Assembly: GCF_022808675.1 (NCBI RefSeq)
Contig: NZ_JAKZKV010000002.1
Span: 474,125 to 538,124, forward strand
Length of the DNA: 64,000 nucleotides
Source: Parabacteroides sp. FAFU027
GTDB taxonomy: Bacteria; Bacteroidota; Bacteroidia; Bacteroidales; UBA7332
Direction: 5' to 3'
Shown here: one piece after another, positions 35,466 through 45,024 of the stretch
How the letters are laid out: every line of letters starts with the position of its first letter
Numbering within the stretch: position 1 is the first letter of the stretch
Made by a program: the position numbers and the translations under genes
The notes under the pieces: generated by a model
What the model saw: the letters and a program-made list of their open reading frames with translations, nothing else
Told to the model about the DNA's origin: nothing
Database searches by the model: none

Positions 35466-37646
35466 TTACTTAACTGCAATTTTCAATGTCTGTGAAATAT
35501 TTCCGGAAGAATTACCCAGTTGCAGGATAAAGTCTCCAGCCTCTACGTTCAAACCTTTCTGGGCTTCATCATAGAATGCCAAATCAGAAACTTTTACGTT
35601 CAATTCAACCGTTTTTGATTCACCCGGTTGCAGGAATACCTTATCGAAGGCTTTAAGCTCTTTAGCCGGACGCATCACAGAACAAACCGGGTCACTTACA
35701 TATAACTGAGGCACCTCAGCACCGTAACGGGAACCTGTATTTTTAACTGTAAACTTCACTTTGATTACATCCTCTTTTCCGTAAGTCGCTTTGTCAGAAG
35801 AAAGAGCGCCCAGTTCAAAGTTGGTATAGGAAAGACCGTATCCGAATGGGAACTGAGGAGCTATTTTCTTTGTATCAAACCAACGGTAACCAACCAGAAT
35901 ACCTTCTTCGTAGTTAACATTCAAATCTCTTCCCGGGAAATTACCCAGAGCATGAGCGGGTGATTGCTGTAACGATACCGGCAGAGTAAACGGCATTTTA
36001 CCGGAAGGGTTTACCTTTCCGCTAAGTACATCGGCAACCGCATTACCGGCTTCCATGCCACCGTACCATGCCCAAAGAATGGACGGAACACGACTCGTGA
36101 TACCACCCAACTCAAGCGGAGAACCGGCAATAATCACCACCACAGTATTTGGATTGGCTTTCGTCACTTCACGAATCAAAGTCTCTTGTCCGTAAGGCAA
36201 TCTCATGTGCTGTTTATCAAACGACTCGGTATCGAAATCGTGGTTTAATCCACCGAAAATAATTGCTACATCTGATTTTTTAGCTGCTGCTACTGCTTCA
36301 TCGATCAGTTTCCAGTCCACTTTATCGGTATTTGACTGACCGGCGTTACTTCCTTCCTTGAAAGATGATTGTTTCTCATAACCCAACGCGTAGTTGATGG
36401 TTACGTTTTTGCCGAATTTCTTCTGCATCGCTTCGAGCGGAGTTACTTCGTAGAGCGTCTTGATTTCTGAACTCAGACCACCACCACAATGTTTGCGGGT
36501 AGCATTGTCACCGATTACTGCGACAGATTTCAGCTTTGAAAAGTCTAACGGAAGTAAGTGGCCGTTGTTCTGAAGCAATACTGCCGCTTCGGCTGCTGAA
36601 TTGTATGCTGCTTTCTGATGAGCAGGTGTATTGATTGCTCCTTTTACGCGGGATTTATCGCCCAGCATTTTTGTCTTCATCATAATACGGAGTACATTGG
36701 CCACTTTCTCATCAACAACAGATATCGGAACTTTACCCTCCTGTACCGCTTTGATCAACGGATTGGCAAAATACCACTCGTTGTAGTCTTTTTTCTCGGT
36801 ACCCATTTCGAGATCAAGGCCGGCCAATGCAGCTTTAACAGTACTGTGAGCAGCATCCCAATCCGTCATCAGTACACCTTTAAATCCGAATTCTTTGCGC
36901 AGAATATCTCGGTCAAGGTAACTGTTTTCAGTACACCAATCGCCACGAAATTTGTTGTAAGCACCCATAACAGTATATGAACCGCCTTCGATAATTGCCG
37001 CTTTGAAACCGGGTAAATAGATTTCACGCAAAGCTCGCTCGCTCATGGTCACATCCACGCTGGTGCGGTGATCTTCCTGATTGTTGGCCAGCCAGTGTTT
37101 TACACTTGCGGCAACGTCTTTTGATTGCAGGGCTTTGATGTAAGGAACAGCCATGGCAGAAATCAAAACAGGGTCTTCGCTCATGTACTCGAAGTTACGA
37201 CCGCACAACGGAGAACGGATGATATTGACACCAGGTCCGAGCAATACATCTTTTTTACGGAAACGAGCCTCTTCTCCAAGCACTATACCGCGTTCATAAG
37301 CCAGTTTAGGATTCCAACTCGCAGCCAGAGCAGTCCCCGGAGGGAAACAGGTGGATGAATCATTGGTCCAGCCGGCATAAGCCCAGTCGTGACGGTTAAT
37401 CTCCGCACGTACTCCATGAGGGCCATCGGATAAAGCCCATTCGGGGATCCCCAAACGTTTTACTCCGGATACGTAGAATTTAGAATTGGCATGTAATAAC
37501 CCTACTTTCTCCTGTATGGTCATTTTTTTAATTAAGGACTGAATCTTTTGCTCCTGCACATCTTCTTTAGTCAAAGCTTTTTGAGCCTGAGTTGTCCCAA
37601 TGGTCAATAAAGCCAGAGCAACCAGTTTCAAGAGTTGTTTTTTCAT
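35466..37646 (-). CDS. GH3 beta-glucosidase-like enzyme (1)
   Basis: 726 residues. Signal peptide ending near TTQAQ; N-terminal TIM-barrel with LSDGPHGVR, KHWLANNQE and the nucleophile in LMTDWDAAH (Asp262); GH3 C-terminal domain and a fibronectin III-like end. It releases terminal beta-glucose or related sugars from the non-reducing end. Length and motif set fit xyloglucan-locus beta-glucosidases. It has its own TACTTTTG box upstream and a strong terminator. Confidence 0.93.
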   Translation of the reverse strand: MKKQLLKLVALALLTIGTTQAQKALTKEDVQEQKIQSLIKKMTIQEKVGLLHANSKFYVSGVKRLGIPEWALSDGPHGVRAEINRHDWAYAGWTNDSSTCFPPGTALAASWNPKLAYERGIVLGEEARFRKKDVLLGPGVNIIRSPLCGRNFEYMSEDPVLISAMAVPYIKALQSKDVAASVKHWLANNQEDHRTSVDVTMSERALREIYLPGFKAAIIEGGSYTVMGAYNKFRGDWCTENSYLDRDILRKEFGFKGVLMTDWDAAHSTVKAALAGLDLEMGTEKKDYNEWYFANPLIKAVQEGKVPISVVDEKVANVLRIMMKTKMLGDKSRVKGAINTPAHQKAAYNSAAEAAVLLQNNGHLLPLDFSKLKSVAVIGDNATRKHCGGGLSSEIKTLYEVTPLEAMQKKFGKNVTINYALGYEKQSSFKEGSNAGQSNTDKVDWKLIDEAVAAAKKSDVAIIFGGLNHDFDTESFDKQHMRLPYGQETLIREVTKANPNTVVVIIAGSPLELGGITSRVPSILWAWYGGMEAGNAVADVLSGKVNPSGKMPFTLPVSLQQSPAHALGNFPGRDLNVNYEEGILVGYRWFDTKKIAPQFPFGYGLSYTNFELGALSSDKATYGKEDVIKVKFTVKNTGSRYGAEVPQLYVSDPVCSVMRPAKELKAFDKVFLQPGESKTVELNVKVSDLAFYDEAQKGLNVEAGDFILQLGNSSGNISQTLKIAVK

Positions 37647-37684
37647 GTTTGAATGATATTGATTTTATATATTATTTCCGTTTT

Positions 37685-37692
37685 CAAAAGTA
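37685..37692 (-). promoter_or_regulatory. -7 box of the GH3 gene
   Basis: Minus-strand TACTTTTG matches TAnnTTTG, 39 nt upstream of the start at 37646. Confidence 0.5.
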
Positions 37693-37820
37693 CTGATATT
37701 CGGGAATCTCATCTATACGATATGTATTTAATCGCTACACCGAATGTTATCAGTAATATTATTAGCCCTCAAAAATCAAACGAATAGCGATTTCTTGGAG
37801 GTAACCGATTTTTTTTCTAT

Positions 37821-39947
37821 CTATTCAATTTGAATGAATCCCCTTAGGCGAATATCAGCTGACGAAGCACCCGCTTCTATCTCCGGGTTTTCCTTGGGCA
37901 GAATAAACTGTCCTGATTCCGAACTCCATCGCATTAAATCTTCACCGTTTAATTCGATGGAAACTGTTTTTGTTTTACCACTTGTCATATTTACCCGTTT
38001 GAATCCTTTTAGTCGTCTGACGCCATCGCTGCCTTTGACATAAATCTGAACAACTTCGTCACCATCCCGTTTACCGGTGTTGGTAATATCGAGTGAAACA
38101 GTCAGTCTATCGTTATTGCCAACGCTTTGCTTACTTAATCTCAGATTGGAGTAGCTAAATGTGGTGTAACTCAGTCCGAATCCGAACGGATAAAGCGGCG
38201 TTTTTTGACTGTACATGTAGGTTCGGCCGTGGCGGATGTCATAATCCATCATTGCAGGCAAATCCTCAATGGATTTGGGCCAGGTATGTACCAATCGTCC
38301 GGCCGGATTAACATCACCAAACAGAACATCTGCCACACCGTTCCCCATCTCCTGACTACCATGCGTCACCTGTAGGATAGCGGGCAAATGTTCCTGAGAC
38401 CAGTTTATTGCAAATGGAAAACTGCTGGTCAGTAACAGGATGGTTTTCGGATTGCTCTGAAAAACTACTTTAGCCAGATCTTCCTGCTCCAGAGTCAGAG
38501 CTGAACGATCAACGGCCTCTTTTCCGTCACTCGCTACAGGCGCCTGCTCCCATCCGGCATTTCCGGTAGGATGATTGCCAATACAGACAATTGCCACATC
38601 GCTGTTGCGGGCTGCAATCACCGCCGAATCGATCTTATTACTTTTTACAAAGGTGATTTTCACCTGATTTCCCAGGGCATTTTTCAGCCCTTGTAAGATC
38701 GAAACCTGATACGAATGCTCTCCACCGTACCAATCCTGCAACACTTTATCGGCGTAAGGCCCGATCAAAGCAATCGAACGGATTCTTTGCTTGTCCAACG
38801 GCAGAAGTTCCTGCTCGTTTTTCAGCAAGACGACCGATTCGGACGTTACTTTTCGCACCAAAGCCTTGGTATCGGCTTTTGTCCACGGAGCAATAGTATC
38901 CTTTACACCAATACTGCTGTATGGCGAATGATCATCGAGCAATCCTAAACGTATCAACACCCGGAACCGGCCACGGATTACACTATCCAGGTCATTTTCC
39001 GAGAGAAGATGTTGACGCAATGCACCTCTTACCGCCTCCTTATAATCATCAAGAAACATGTTGATGCCTGCATGAATACATCCGGCAGCAGCCTCTTGCA
39101 ATGTCTTATAATAGTGATGATCAGTGACCAGCATTTTAAATGCCCCTCCATCTGTAGCGATGATGCCGTTTTGTCCCCATTCACGGATAGTTATGTTTTT
39201 CAAAACGGGATTAACTGCACAGGGAATTCCGTTGTAGGAATTGTAGGCTGCCATGAATGCCCGTGAACCTCCCCGGGTAACACCTTTATAGAAAGGGTAC
39301 GAATAGTATTCCCGAAAGAGAGTTTCATCGTAATCGGACGACGTGAATGTGCGTCCGTTTTCGTTGCTGTTGGATAGAAAATGTTTCATCAGCGAGGCAG
39401 CCATCCAGTAGCGGGGATTATCACCTTGCATACCCTGCACGAAAGCAGTAACCAAGCGCGAAGTGAGAAACGGGTCTTCTCCGTAGCACTCCTCTGTACG
39501 CCCCCAGCGGGGATCACGCCCCATATCGGCATTGGGTCCCCAAACGACCAGACCGGCCCGGTAATATTTCGGACTCTGGTAGATGTAACGGGCTTCGTAG
39601 GCCTGCTGGGCAGCTACGCGTTTCACTAATGCTTCATCCCATGTCTGTGCCAATCCAATAGCCTGAGGAAACTGTGTAGTGGGAGTCTTCGGTCCATTAT
39701 TAAATCCCGGTCCTCCCTGTGACAAACCGTGCAACCCTTCACTGTTCCCACTGCCCCGAATACCCAGACGGGGAATAGAAAAGCTGGTGCTTAGACAATT
39801 TATCTTTTCATCGATCGTCAGTTGCGCAATCACATTGTCAATACGCTTCTCATCATCCAGCGCCGGATTCTGAAACGGATATTGCCGCTGTGCGAAAGTC
39901 ACTGCTGACACAAAGAGCCCGAGTATGCAAACAAATGCTCGTTTCAT
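37821..39947 (-). CDS. GH3 glycosidase, beta-xylosidase/glucosidase-like (2)
   Basis: 708 residues from the ATG at 39947 with a clear signal peptide (MKRAFVCILGLFVSAVTFAQ); a GTG six codons upstream is possible but unneeded. NSEGLHG, GRDPRWGRTEECYGEDPFL and MKHFLSNSNENGR belong to the beta-xylosidase-like GH3 group; the nucleophile is in IIATDGGAFKML (about residue 265). A C-terminal Fn3-like domain follows. Its start is 41 nt after the GH31 stop codon, implying one operon. The exact sugar is uncertain: glucose or xylose. Confidence 0.9.
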   Translation of the reverse strand: MKRAFVCILGLFVSAVTFAQRQYPFQNPALDDEKRIDNVIAQLTIDEKINCLSTSFSIPRLGIRGSGNSEGLHGLSQGGPGFNNGPKTPTTQFPQAIGLAQTWDEALVKRVAAQQAYEARYIYQSPKYYRAGLVVWGPNADMGRDPRWGRTEECYGEDPFLTSRLVTAFVQGMQGDNPRYWMAASLMKHFLSNSNENGRTFTSSDYDETLFREYYSYPFYKGVTRGGSRAFMAAYNSYNGIPCAVNPVLKNITIREWGQNGIIATDGGAFKMLVTDHHYYKTLQEAAAGCIHAGINMFLDDYKEAVRGALRQHLLSENDLDSVIRGRFRVLIRLGLLDDHSPYSSIGVKDTIAPWTKADTKALVRKVTSESVVLLKNEQELLPLDKQRIRSIALIGPYADKVLQDWYGGEHSYQVSILQGLKNALGNQVKITFVKSNKIDSAVIAARNSDVAIVCIGNHPTGNAGWEQAPVASDGKEAVDRSALTLEQEDLAKVVFQSNPKTILLLTSSFPFAINWSQEHLPAILQVTHGSQEMGNGVADVLFGDVNPAGRLVHTWPKSIEDLPAMMDYDIRHGRTYMYSQKTPLYPFGFGLSYTTFSYSNLRLSKQSVGNNDRLTVSLDITNTGKRDGDEVVQIYVKGSDGVRRLKGFKRVNMTSGKTKTVSIELNGEDLMRWSSESGQFILPKENPEIEAGASSADIRLRGFIQIE

Positions 39948-39987
39948 AAATTTATCATTAATCACCGGATGTTTCCGGCTACTTATC

Positions 39988-42339
39988 TCATTTTACGGTA
40001 AACGTTACTTTATTGCCAAAAGGATTGGCTGTAACTGTTTTACCTGAAAGGGTGACAGTTTTCAATATATTCTCCGATGGCAGGCAAACCTTAGCCATTC
40101 CATTGCCTGAACCGTATGTAACCAACTCGAGCTTAGACCAGTCCATATCGGCAGTAGATTGTGCCAACGCAATGTGCGGCAATACGGCTCCGTCTCGCAC
40201 CAGCATAACTACAGGAATTTCGCCCGCTTCAATCGACTGCCAGCCACTCTCGTATTGTTTTCCGGTCTGGTAATCGACCCATTTTCCTTTAGGTAAATAG
40301 AGATTGCGACCGGTACTGTTTTTCTCAAAAAGAGGTGCTACCAGAATGTCTGAACCAAACATATACTGATCTTCTACTTGCCAGGCTCCCGGATCATCGG
40401 GAAACTCGACAAACAGAGCCCGTAACATCGGTAATCCACGCTCTGAGCAGTCTTTAGCCTGTGCATATACATAAGGCATCAGGCGGTATTTCAGGTTTAC
40501 ACTTTTACGGAAGGCATCGGTAAATTCCGGATTATAGAGCCACGGTTCTTTCGGAGGAGTGCCGTGCGTACGCGAATGAGAGGTCAGCATACCGAAAGGC
40601 AACCATCTGCGATAGAGCTCTTCAGGAGTTTGCAATACAAATCCACCTATATCGTGGCTCCAGAAAGAGAATCCGGACAAACCGAGCGACAAACCGCCAT
40701 GCAGGGTGGAAAGCATGGCTCCGTCAGTATTCGAAGCATCACCACCCCAGTGTACAGGGTACCGCTGACTTCCGGCCCACGCGCTGCGTGCCCAGATGAT
40801 GTGTTCACCCGATACTTTTTGTGTTACTTCAGCTACCGTCTTGTTATACCTGAGCGGATAGTAGTTGTGTTCGTAGAAACCTGTCTTGCCGGACGCAAAG
40901 AGTCCTTTATTGGGTGCCGCTTCGCCAAAATCGACTTTGATCGCTCCTACTCCCATCTCCAGCAATTTGGCTATTTTAGCCTGATACCACTCACGGGTAG
41001 CCGGATTGGAAAAGTCGAGAATAGCATCTTCATACGGTGTGGTGCCTTTATCGTTTTTCACACAAAGACCTTTCTCTACTATTTCTTTGAAATACTTATT
41101 CTTCGGAATGAAATAGGGCAATTGCCACAAAGAAATGTGGAATCCCTGTTTCTTCAGATCTGTAATCATCTTCTTCGGATCGGAAAAACGAGAGGGTGCA
41201 AAATCATAATCGCACTGCCAATCATTTTCAAACCAACCGGTATCAAAGTGGATCACATCTGAAGGAATTTTGTTTTCACGCAATTTAGCTGCCACATCGT
41301 AACCCTCTTTCTGCGAGAAGTAGGTAATTCGGCTCATCCACAATCCGAATGACCAGAGTGGTGGCATCGGTGACTTGCCGGTAATATTGGTGTACTCATC
41401 CAGAATCTCTTTCGGCTGTCCGAGGAACACAAACAAATCCAACTGATCATCTCCAATCATCAGATCGGTTGATTCGAGAAAAGAGGCTCCGAAATCGCAG
41501 GTAATGGGCGAAGTGGTGTGCATAAACATTCCGTAACCGCGGTTACTCATGAAGAACGGGATCGGCTTGTATTGGGTGGCATTTTCTGTACCGTTGGCAT
41601 CATCCGTCCAAAGCGTAACTTTTTGGCCTCTTTTGTCCATTCGGGTAAATGATTCTCCACATCCGAAGATCTTTTCTCCAGGTTGCAGGGAAAACACGGC
41701 TGCTACACTCTGAGAATAATCTGAAGCGCGACGCACAAAAGAGAAGGGAGTATTGGGATGGTAAGTCTCTTCGTTCTCAGAATAGTGACGGGTCTTGGTC
41801 AGCAACTTACCATTAGCATCGTAGATGGAGATGCGCCACGGATATTCACTGATCTCAATCGCACCGTAGGCACTCTGATAACGGTAACCGGTTTTGGTAC
41901 GGCTATATTTCCACGATTGATCCCGGGTGGGTTCTTTTACCAACATCAGAGAAGGATCCTGAGCCGGTTTCGGAGCCGAAGTTGTCTCTAAACGAATACG
42001 AAATGATCTTGGTGACACAAACTCGATCTTAAACGGGAGCTCCGGATCCACAGGATAAACATTTTCCGGAAATTCGATCGTTTTGAACGGACGCTGTACA
42101 GCCAGCGTATTATTAAAAGCTGTACGAGTGTGATACACGAAACGCTTAAATTTCAGCTTACCGCTTGCATTGGCTCCATCAAACGTTGATAGACTGTCAG
42201 CATTGAAATAGACGTTTGTAAAATCCCGGAAATCAGAACTGATATCGACGGGTTCGTTCAGCAGATAGGGCGTTTCGGCTTTGAGAGCCGATCCACCTAT
42301 CAGCATAGTAGTTAGTAGTGTTAGCAGTGTTTTATTCAT
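39988..42339 (-). CDS. GH31 alpha-xylosidase-like enzyme (1)
   Basis: 783 residues with signal peptide (ends near ALKAE). GH31 N-terminal beta-sandwich, then the catalytic domain with WSFGLWMSRITYFSQ, nucleophile in IKVDFGEAAP (about 468) and the acid/base in HWGGDA (about 531). The VDFGE pattern is that of YicI-type alpha-xylosidases rather than alpha-glucosidases. It removes alpha-xylosyl side groups from xyloglucan oligosaccharides. The dispersed hairpin at 42385-42417 separates it from GH2. Confidence 0.9.
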   Translation of the reverse strand: MNKTLLTLLTTMLIGGSALKAETPYLLNEPVDISSDFRDFTNVYFNADSLSTFDGANASGKLKFKRFVYHTRTAFNNTLAVQRPFKTIEFPENVYPVDPELPFKIEFVSPRSFRIRLETTSAPKPAQDPSLMLVKEPTRDQSWKYSRTKTGYRYQSAYGAIEISEYPWRISIYDANGKLLTKTRHYSENEETYHPNTPFSFVRRASDYSQSVAAVFSLQPGEKIFGCGESFTRMDKRGQKVTLWTDDANGTENATQYKPIPFFMSNRGYGMFMHTTSPITCDFGASFLESTDLMIGDDQLDLFVFLGQPKEILDEYTNITGKSPMPPLWSFGLWMSRITYFSQKEGYDVAAKLRENKIPSDVIHFDTGWFENDWQCDYDFAPSRFSDPKKMITDLKKQGFHISLWQLPYFIPKNKYFKEIVEKGLCVKNDKGTTPYEDAILDFSNPATREWYQAKIAKLLEMGVGAIKVDFGEAAPNKGLFASGKTGFYEHNYYPLRYNKTVAEVTQKVSGEHIIWARSAWAGSQRYPVHWGGDASNTDGAMLSTLHGGLSLGLSGFSFWSHDIGGFVLQTPEELYRRWLPFGMLTSHSRTHGTPPKEPWLYNPEFTDAFRKSVNLKYRLMPYVYAQAKDCSERGLPMLRALFVEFPDDPGAWQVEDQYMFGSDILVAPLFEKNSTGRNLYLPKGKWVDYQTGKQYESGWQSIEAGEIPVVMLVRDGAVLPHIALAQSTADMDWSKLELVTYGSGNGMAKVCLPSENILKTVTLSGKTVTANPFGNKVTFTVK

Positions 42340-42384
42340 AATGATGTGAGTTTATTGAACGCAAAGAGGCAAATTCGCTCCATT

Positions 42385-42417
42385 AAACCTCCAAGGTTAT
42401 AAAAACCTTGGAGGTTT
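42385..42417. repeat. Dispersed CCTCCAAGG hairpin
   Basis: AAACCTCCAAGGTT (42385-42398) pairs with AACCTTGGAGGTTT (42404-42417), a perfect 14-bp stem. The same arms form the terminator at 17105-17137. It lies between GH31 and GH2. Confidence 0.7.
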
Positions 42418-42439
42418 GGGTATAGGTTTCGCTTTGGTT

Positions 42440-44857
42440 TTATTTTGTGGTAATGCTGATTTCTGCAGCCTGCAAACCCTCTGCTTCTGCTTTAAGATTG
42501 ATTTTACCTCTGTTTTTACAGGATTGAACGACCACCAGACATTTACCGTAGAAGGCTTTTCGTTCGCTGGCTTTAAACGGTTCGTGACTGATTGGGGAAC
42601 CGTTATCGACTCCCGCTATAATGCCATTTCCATTCAGGGTGAATTTCACCTGATTCTCTGCATACGGAACCAGATTACCCTTTGCATCGAGGATATTCAC
42701 CGTAACAAAAGAGAGATCTTTGCCATCGGCCTTAATTGCATTACGATCAGCGATGAGTTCGATTCTATCCGGTTTACCCGCCGTTCTTATCTCTTTAGTC
42801 AGAACAATCTGCCCTGCTTTACGCGAAACAGCCTTCAGGGTGCCCGATTCAAACGGCACACGCCACATTACGTGCAGGTCCTCCCCTTGTTTACGCTTGG
42901 TGCCCAGTGATTTTCCATTCAGGAAGAGTTCAACTTCATCGGCTTTATTGTAGTATGCCATGATATCCACGGTTTGTCCCGGCTGCCAGTTCCAATGAGG
43001 GAAAATATGCAAAACCGGTTTTTCAGTCCATTCACTCTGATACATGTAATAGACATCTTTCGGAAAACCAGCCAGGTCAATGATTCCAAAGTAAGAGCTA
43101 CGCGCCGGCCAACCGTAAGGAGTAGGTTCACCGATGTAATCAAAGCCTGTCCAGACAAAGAAACCGGAAATATAATCCAACTTCTTCACGAGCTTCCAGC
43201 TGGTTTCGTGAGTAGAACCCCACGGTGCACACCAGTTGTCATATGATGAGCAGGAATGGTGTTCGGTATCGAACGGTAAATCCCATCTTACAGGCCAGTT
43301 ACGCACACTATCGGAATTCATTTCGTACCAGCCACGGGTAGCCAGAGCCGATGTCGATTCGGTCACGATAAACTTCTTGCCCGGATGAGTTTTCTGAAAG
43401 TCGGGCCACCTCTTATGCTCATAGTTATAGCCGATCATATCGAAAGCGCCTGACTTAATCAGGTTACTGGATGGATCGGGATTATTGTTTGCCGTCACGA
43501 TGGGACGAGTGGAGTCCAGATTTTTCACAATGCCTACCAGTTCGCGCGAAATATCAACTCCACTTGTATCGCCTTTTGCCTCGCCAAACTGTTCCAGTAT
43601 TTCATTTCCCACACTCCAGACTATGACAGACGGGTGATTGCGGTCACGCATGACCTGATCGGTCAGGTCCCGGACATGCCACTGCTTAAAATATTGGCTG
43701 TAATCGTAAGGGGTTTTCTTTTTCAACCACATATCAAAGGCTTCATCCATTACCAGAAACCCCATACGGTCACAGAGATCCAGCAACTCCGGTGCCGGTG
43801 GATTATGCGATGTGCGAATGGCGTTACACCCCATCTCTTTCAGGATCTCCAGCTGACGTTGCAAGGCCCGTGTATTGAGGGCTGCACCCAGGCAACCGAG
43901 ATCGTGGTGATTGCAAACTCCTTTAATCTTCACTAATTTTCCATTCAGGAAAAAGCCTTTGTTCAAATCAAACTCAATTGTACGGATACCAAAAGAGGTT
44001 TCATAGCGATCAATCGACTTCCCTTTAGAGACTATTTCCGTCACCATTTTGTACAATCCCGGTGATTCAATCGACCAAAGCGAGGGTGAAGCAACAATAA
44101 GGCTTTGTGTTATTCCGGTTTCATCGTTGGCTTTCATGGTAAAGGGAGTTTCCGAAACAGCAACTTTTCTACCGGATGGATTTACGACACTATTTCTCAA
44201 GATCAGATCCACATTGTCGTTGGTTGTATTTGTAAGTGTAGTAGTGACTTTTATATCCGCTTTATTTCCCTTGATTTCGGTTTCGATATGAGTTCCCCAT
44301 TGCTTCACCTGAACACGATTGGCTATTGTAAGCCAAACATTGCGGTAAATACCCGATCCGGAGTACCAACGTGAATTAGGCTGGTCAGAATTATCCACCC
44401 GAACGGCAATCACATTTTTCTTTTTGCCAAAATTGAGATAAGGAGTCAGCTCATAGCGGAATGAAATGTAGCCGTTGGGACGTTTACCCAGATAATTGCC
44501 GTTTATCCACACTTCACTGTTGCGATAAACTCCGTCAAAATCGATAAAAACCGATTTCCCTTTAGCCGATACCGGCATTACAAAGCTCTTGCGATACCAA
44601 CCGATACCACCGGGTAAAGCACCACCACCGGGAGTGGCAGGATTCTTTTCATCAAACTTTCCCTCGATGCTCCAATCATGTGGCAAATCAAGTGTTCGCC
44701 AACCGGTGTCATTATAATCATTTCGGGAAGCCTCTTTGGATTCACCAAGACAAAATTTCCAGTTTGAATCAAAATTGAGAATTTCCCTGGGCTGCGACGA
44801 TGCACACGAAAGCAACGTGGTCACCAGGGATAATGCCAGTAAACAAATCTTTCTCAT
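42440..44857 (-). CDS. GH2 beta-galactosidase-like enzyme
   Basis: 805 residues from the ATG at 44857, which begins a lipoprotein signal (LALSLVTTLLSCAS). GH2 sugar-binding, Ig-like and TIM-barrel domains are in order; the acid/base Glu is in WSVGNEI (about residue 418) and the nucleophile Glu in VTESTSAL (about 500). Additional C-terminal beta domains follow. It likely removes terminal beta-galactose from xyloglucan side chains at the outer membrane. An open frame upstream to 44914 has no support. Confidence 0.9.
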   Translation of the reverse strand: MRKICLLALSLVTTLLSCASSQPREILNFDSNWKFCLGESKEASRNDYNDTGWRTLDLPHDWSIEGKFDEKNPATPGGGALPGGIGWYRKSFVMPVSAKGKSVFIDFDGVYRNSEVWINGNYLGKRPNGYISFRYELTPYLNFGKKKNVIAVRVDNSDQPNSRWYSGSGIYRNVWLTIANRVQVKQWGTHIETEIKGNKADIKVTTTLTNTTNDNVDLILRNSVVNPSGRKVAVSETPFTMKANDETGITQSLIVASPSLWSIESPGLYKMVTEIVSKGKSIDRYETSFGIRTIEFDLNKGFFLNGKLVKIKGVCNHHDLGCLGAALNTRALQRQLEILKEMGCNAIRTSHNPPAPELLDLCDRMGFLVMDEAFDMWLKKKTPYDYSQYFKQWHVRDLTDQVMRDRNHPSVIVWSVGNEILEQFGEAKGDTSGVDISRELVGIVKNLDSTRPIVTANNNPDPSSNLIKSGAFDMIGYNYEHKRWPDFQKTHPGKKFIVTESTSALATRGWYEMNSDSVRNWPVRWDLPFDTEHHSCSSYDNWCAPWGSTHETSWKLVKKLDYISGFFVWTGFDYIGEPTPYGWPARSSYFGIIDLAGFPKDVYYMYQSEWTEKPVLHIFPHWNWQPGQTVDIMAYYNKADEVELFLNGKSLGTKRKQGEDLHVMWRVPFESGTLKAVSRKAGQIVLTKEIRTAGKPDRIELIADRNAIKADGKDLSFVTVNILDAKGNLVPYAENQVKFTLNGNGIIAGVDNGSPISHEPFKASERKAFYGKCLVVVQSCKNRGKINLKAEAEGLQAAEISITTK

Positions 44858-44898
44858 TGTATATTGTTTGGATTGATTTTTCCTTTGGTTAAGAGTAA

Positions 44899-44926
44899 AA
44901 AGAAGTTGTTTCACAACAACTTCTTT
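44899..44926 (-). terminator. Hairpin between GH39 and GH2
   Basis: AAAGAAGTTGTT and AACAACTTCTTT form a perfect 12-bp stem with a TCAC loop and end in T on the minus strand. It is probably a partial terminator or attenuator inside the PUL. Confidence 0.65.
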
Positions 44927-45024
44927 CCTGATTGATCTTGTTAACCTTAAATGTATGTACCCAAAAGGTTTTTGAGACCTTTCACCACTTTTTCACCATC
45001 AAATTCTATATGTTCAAAAGGAAT

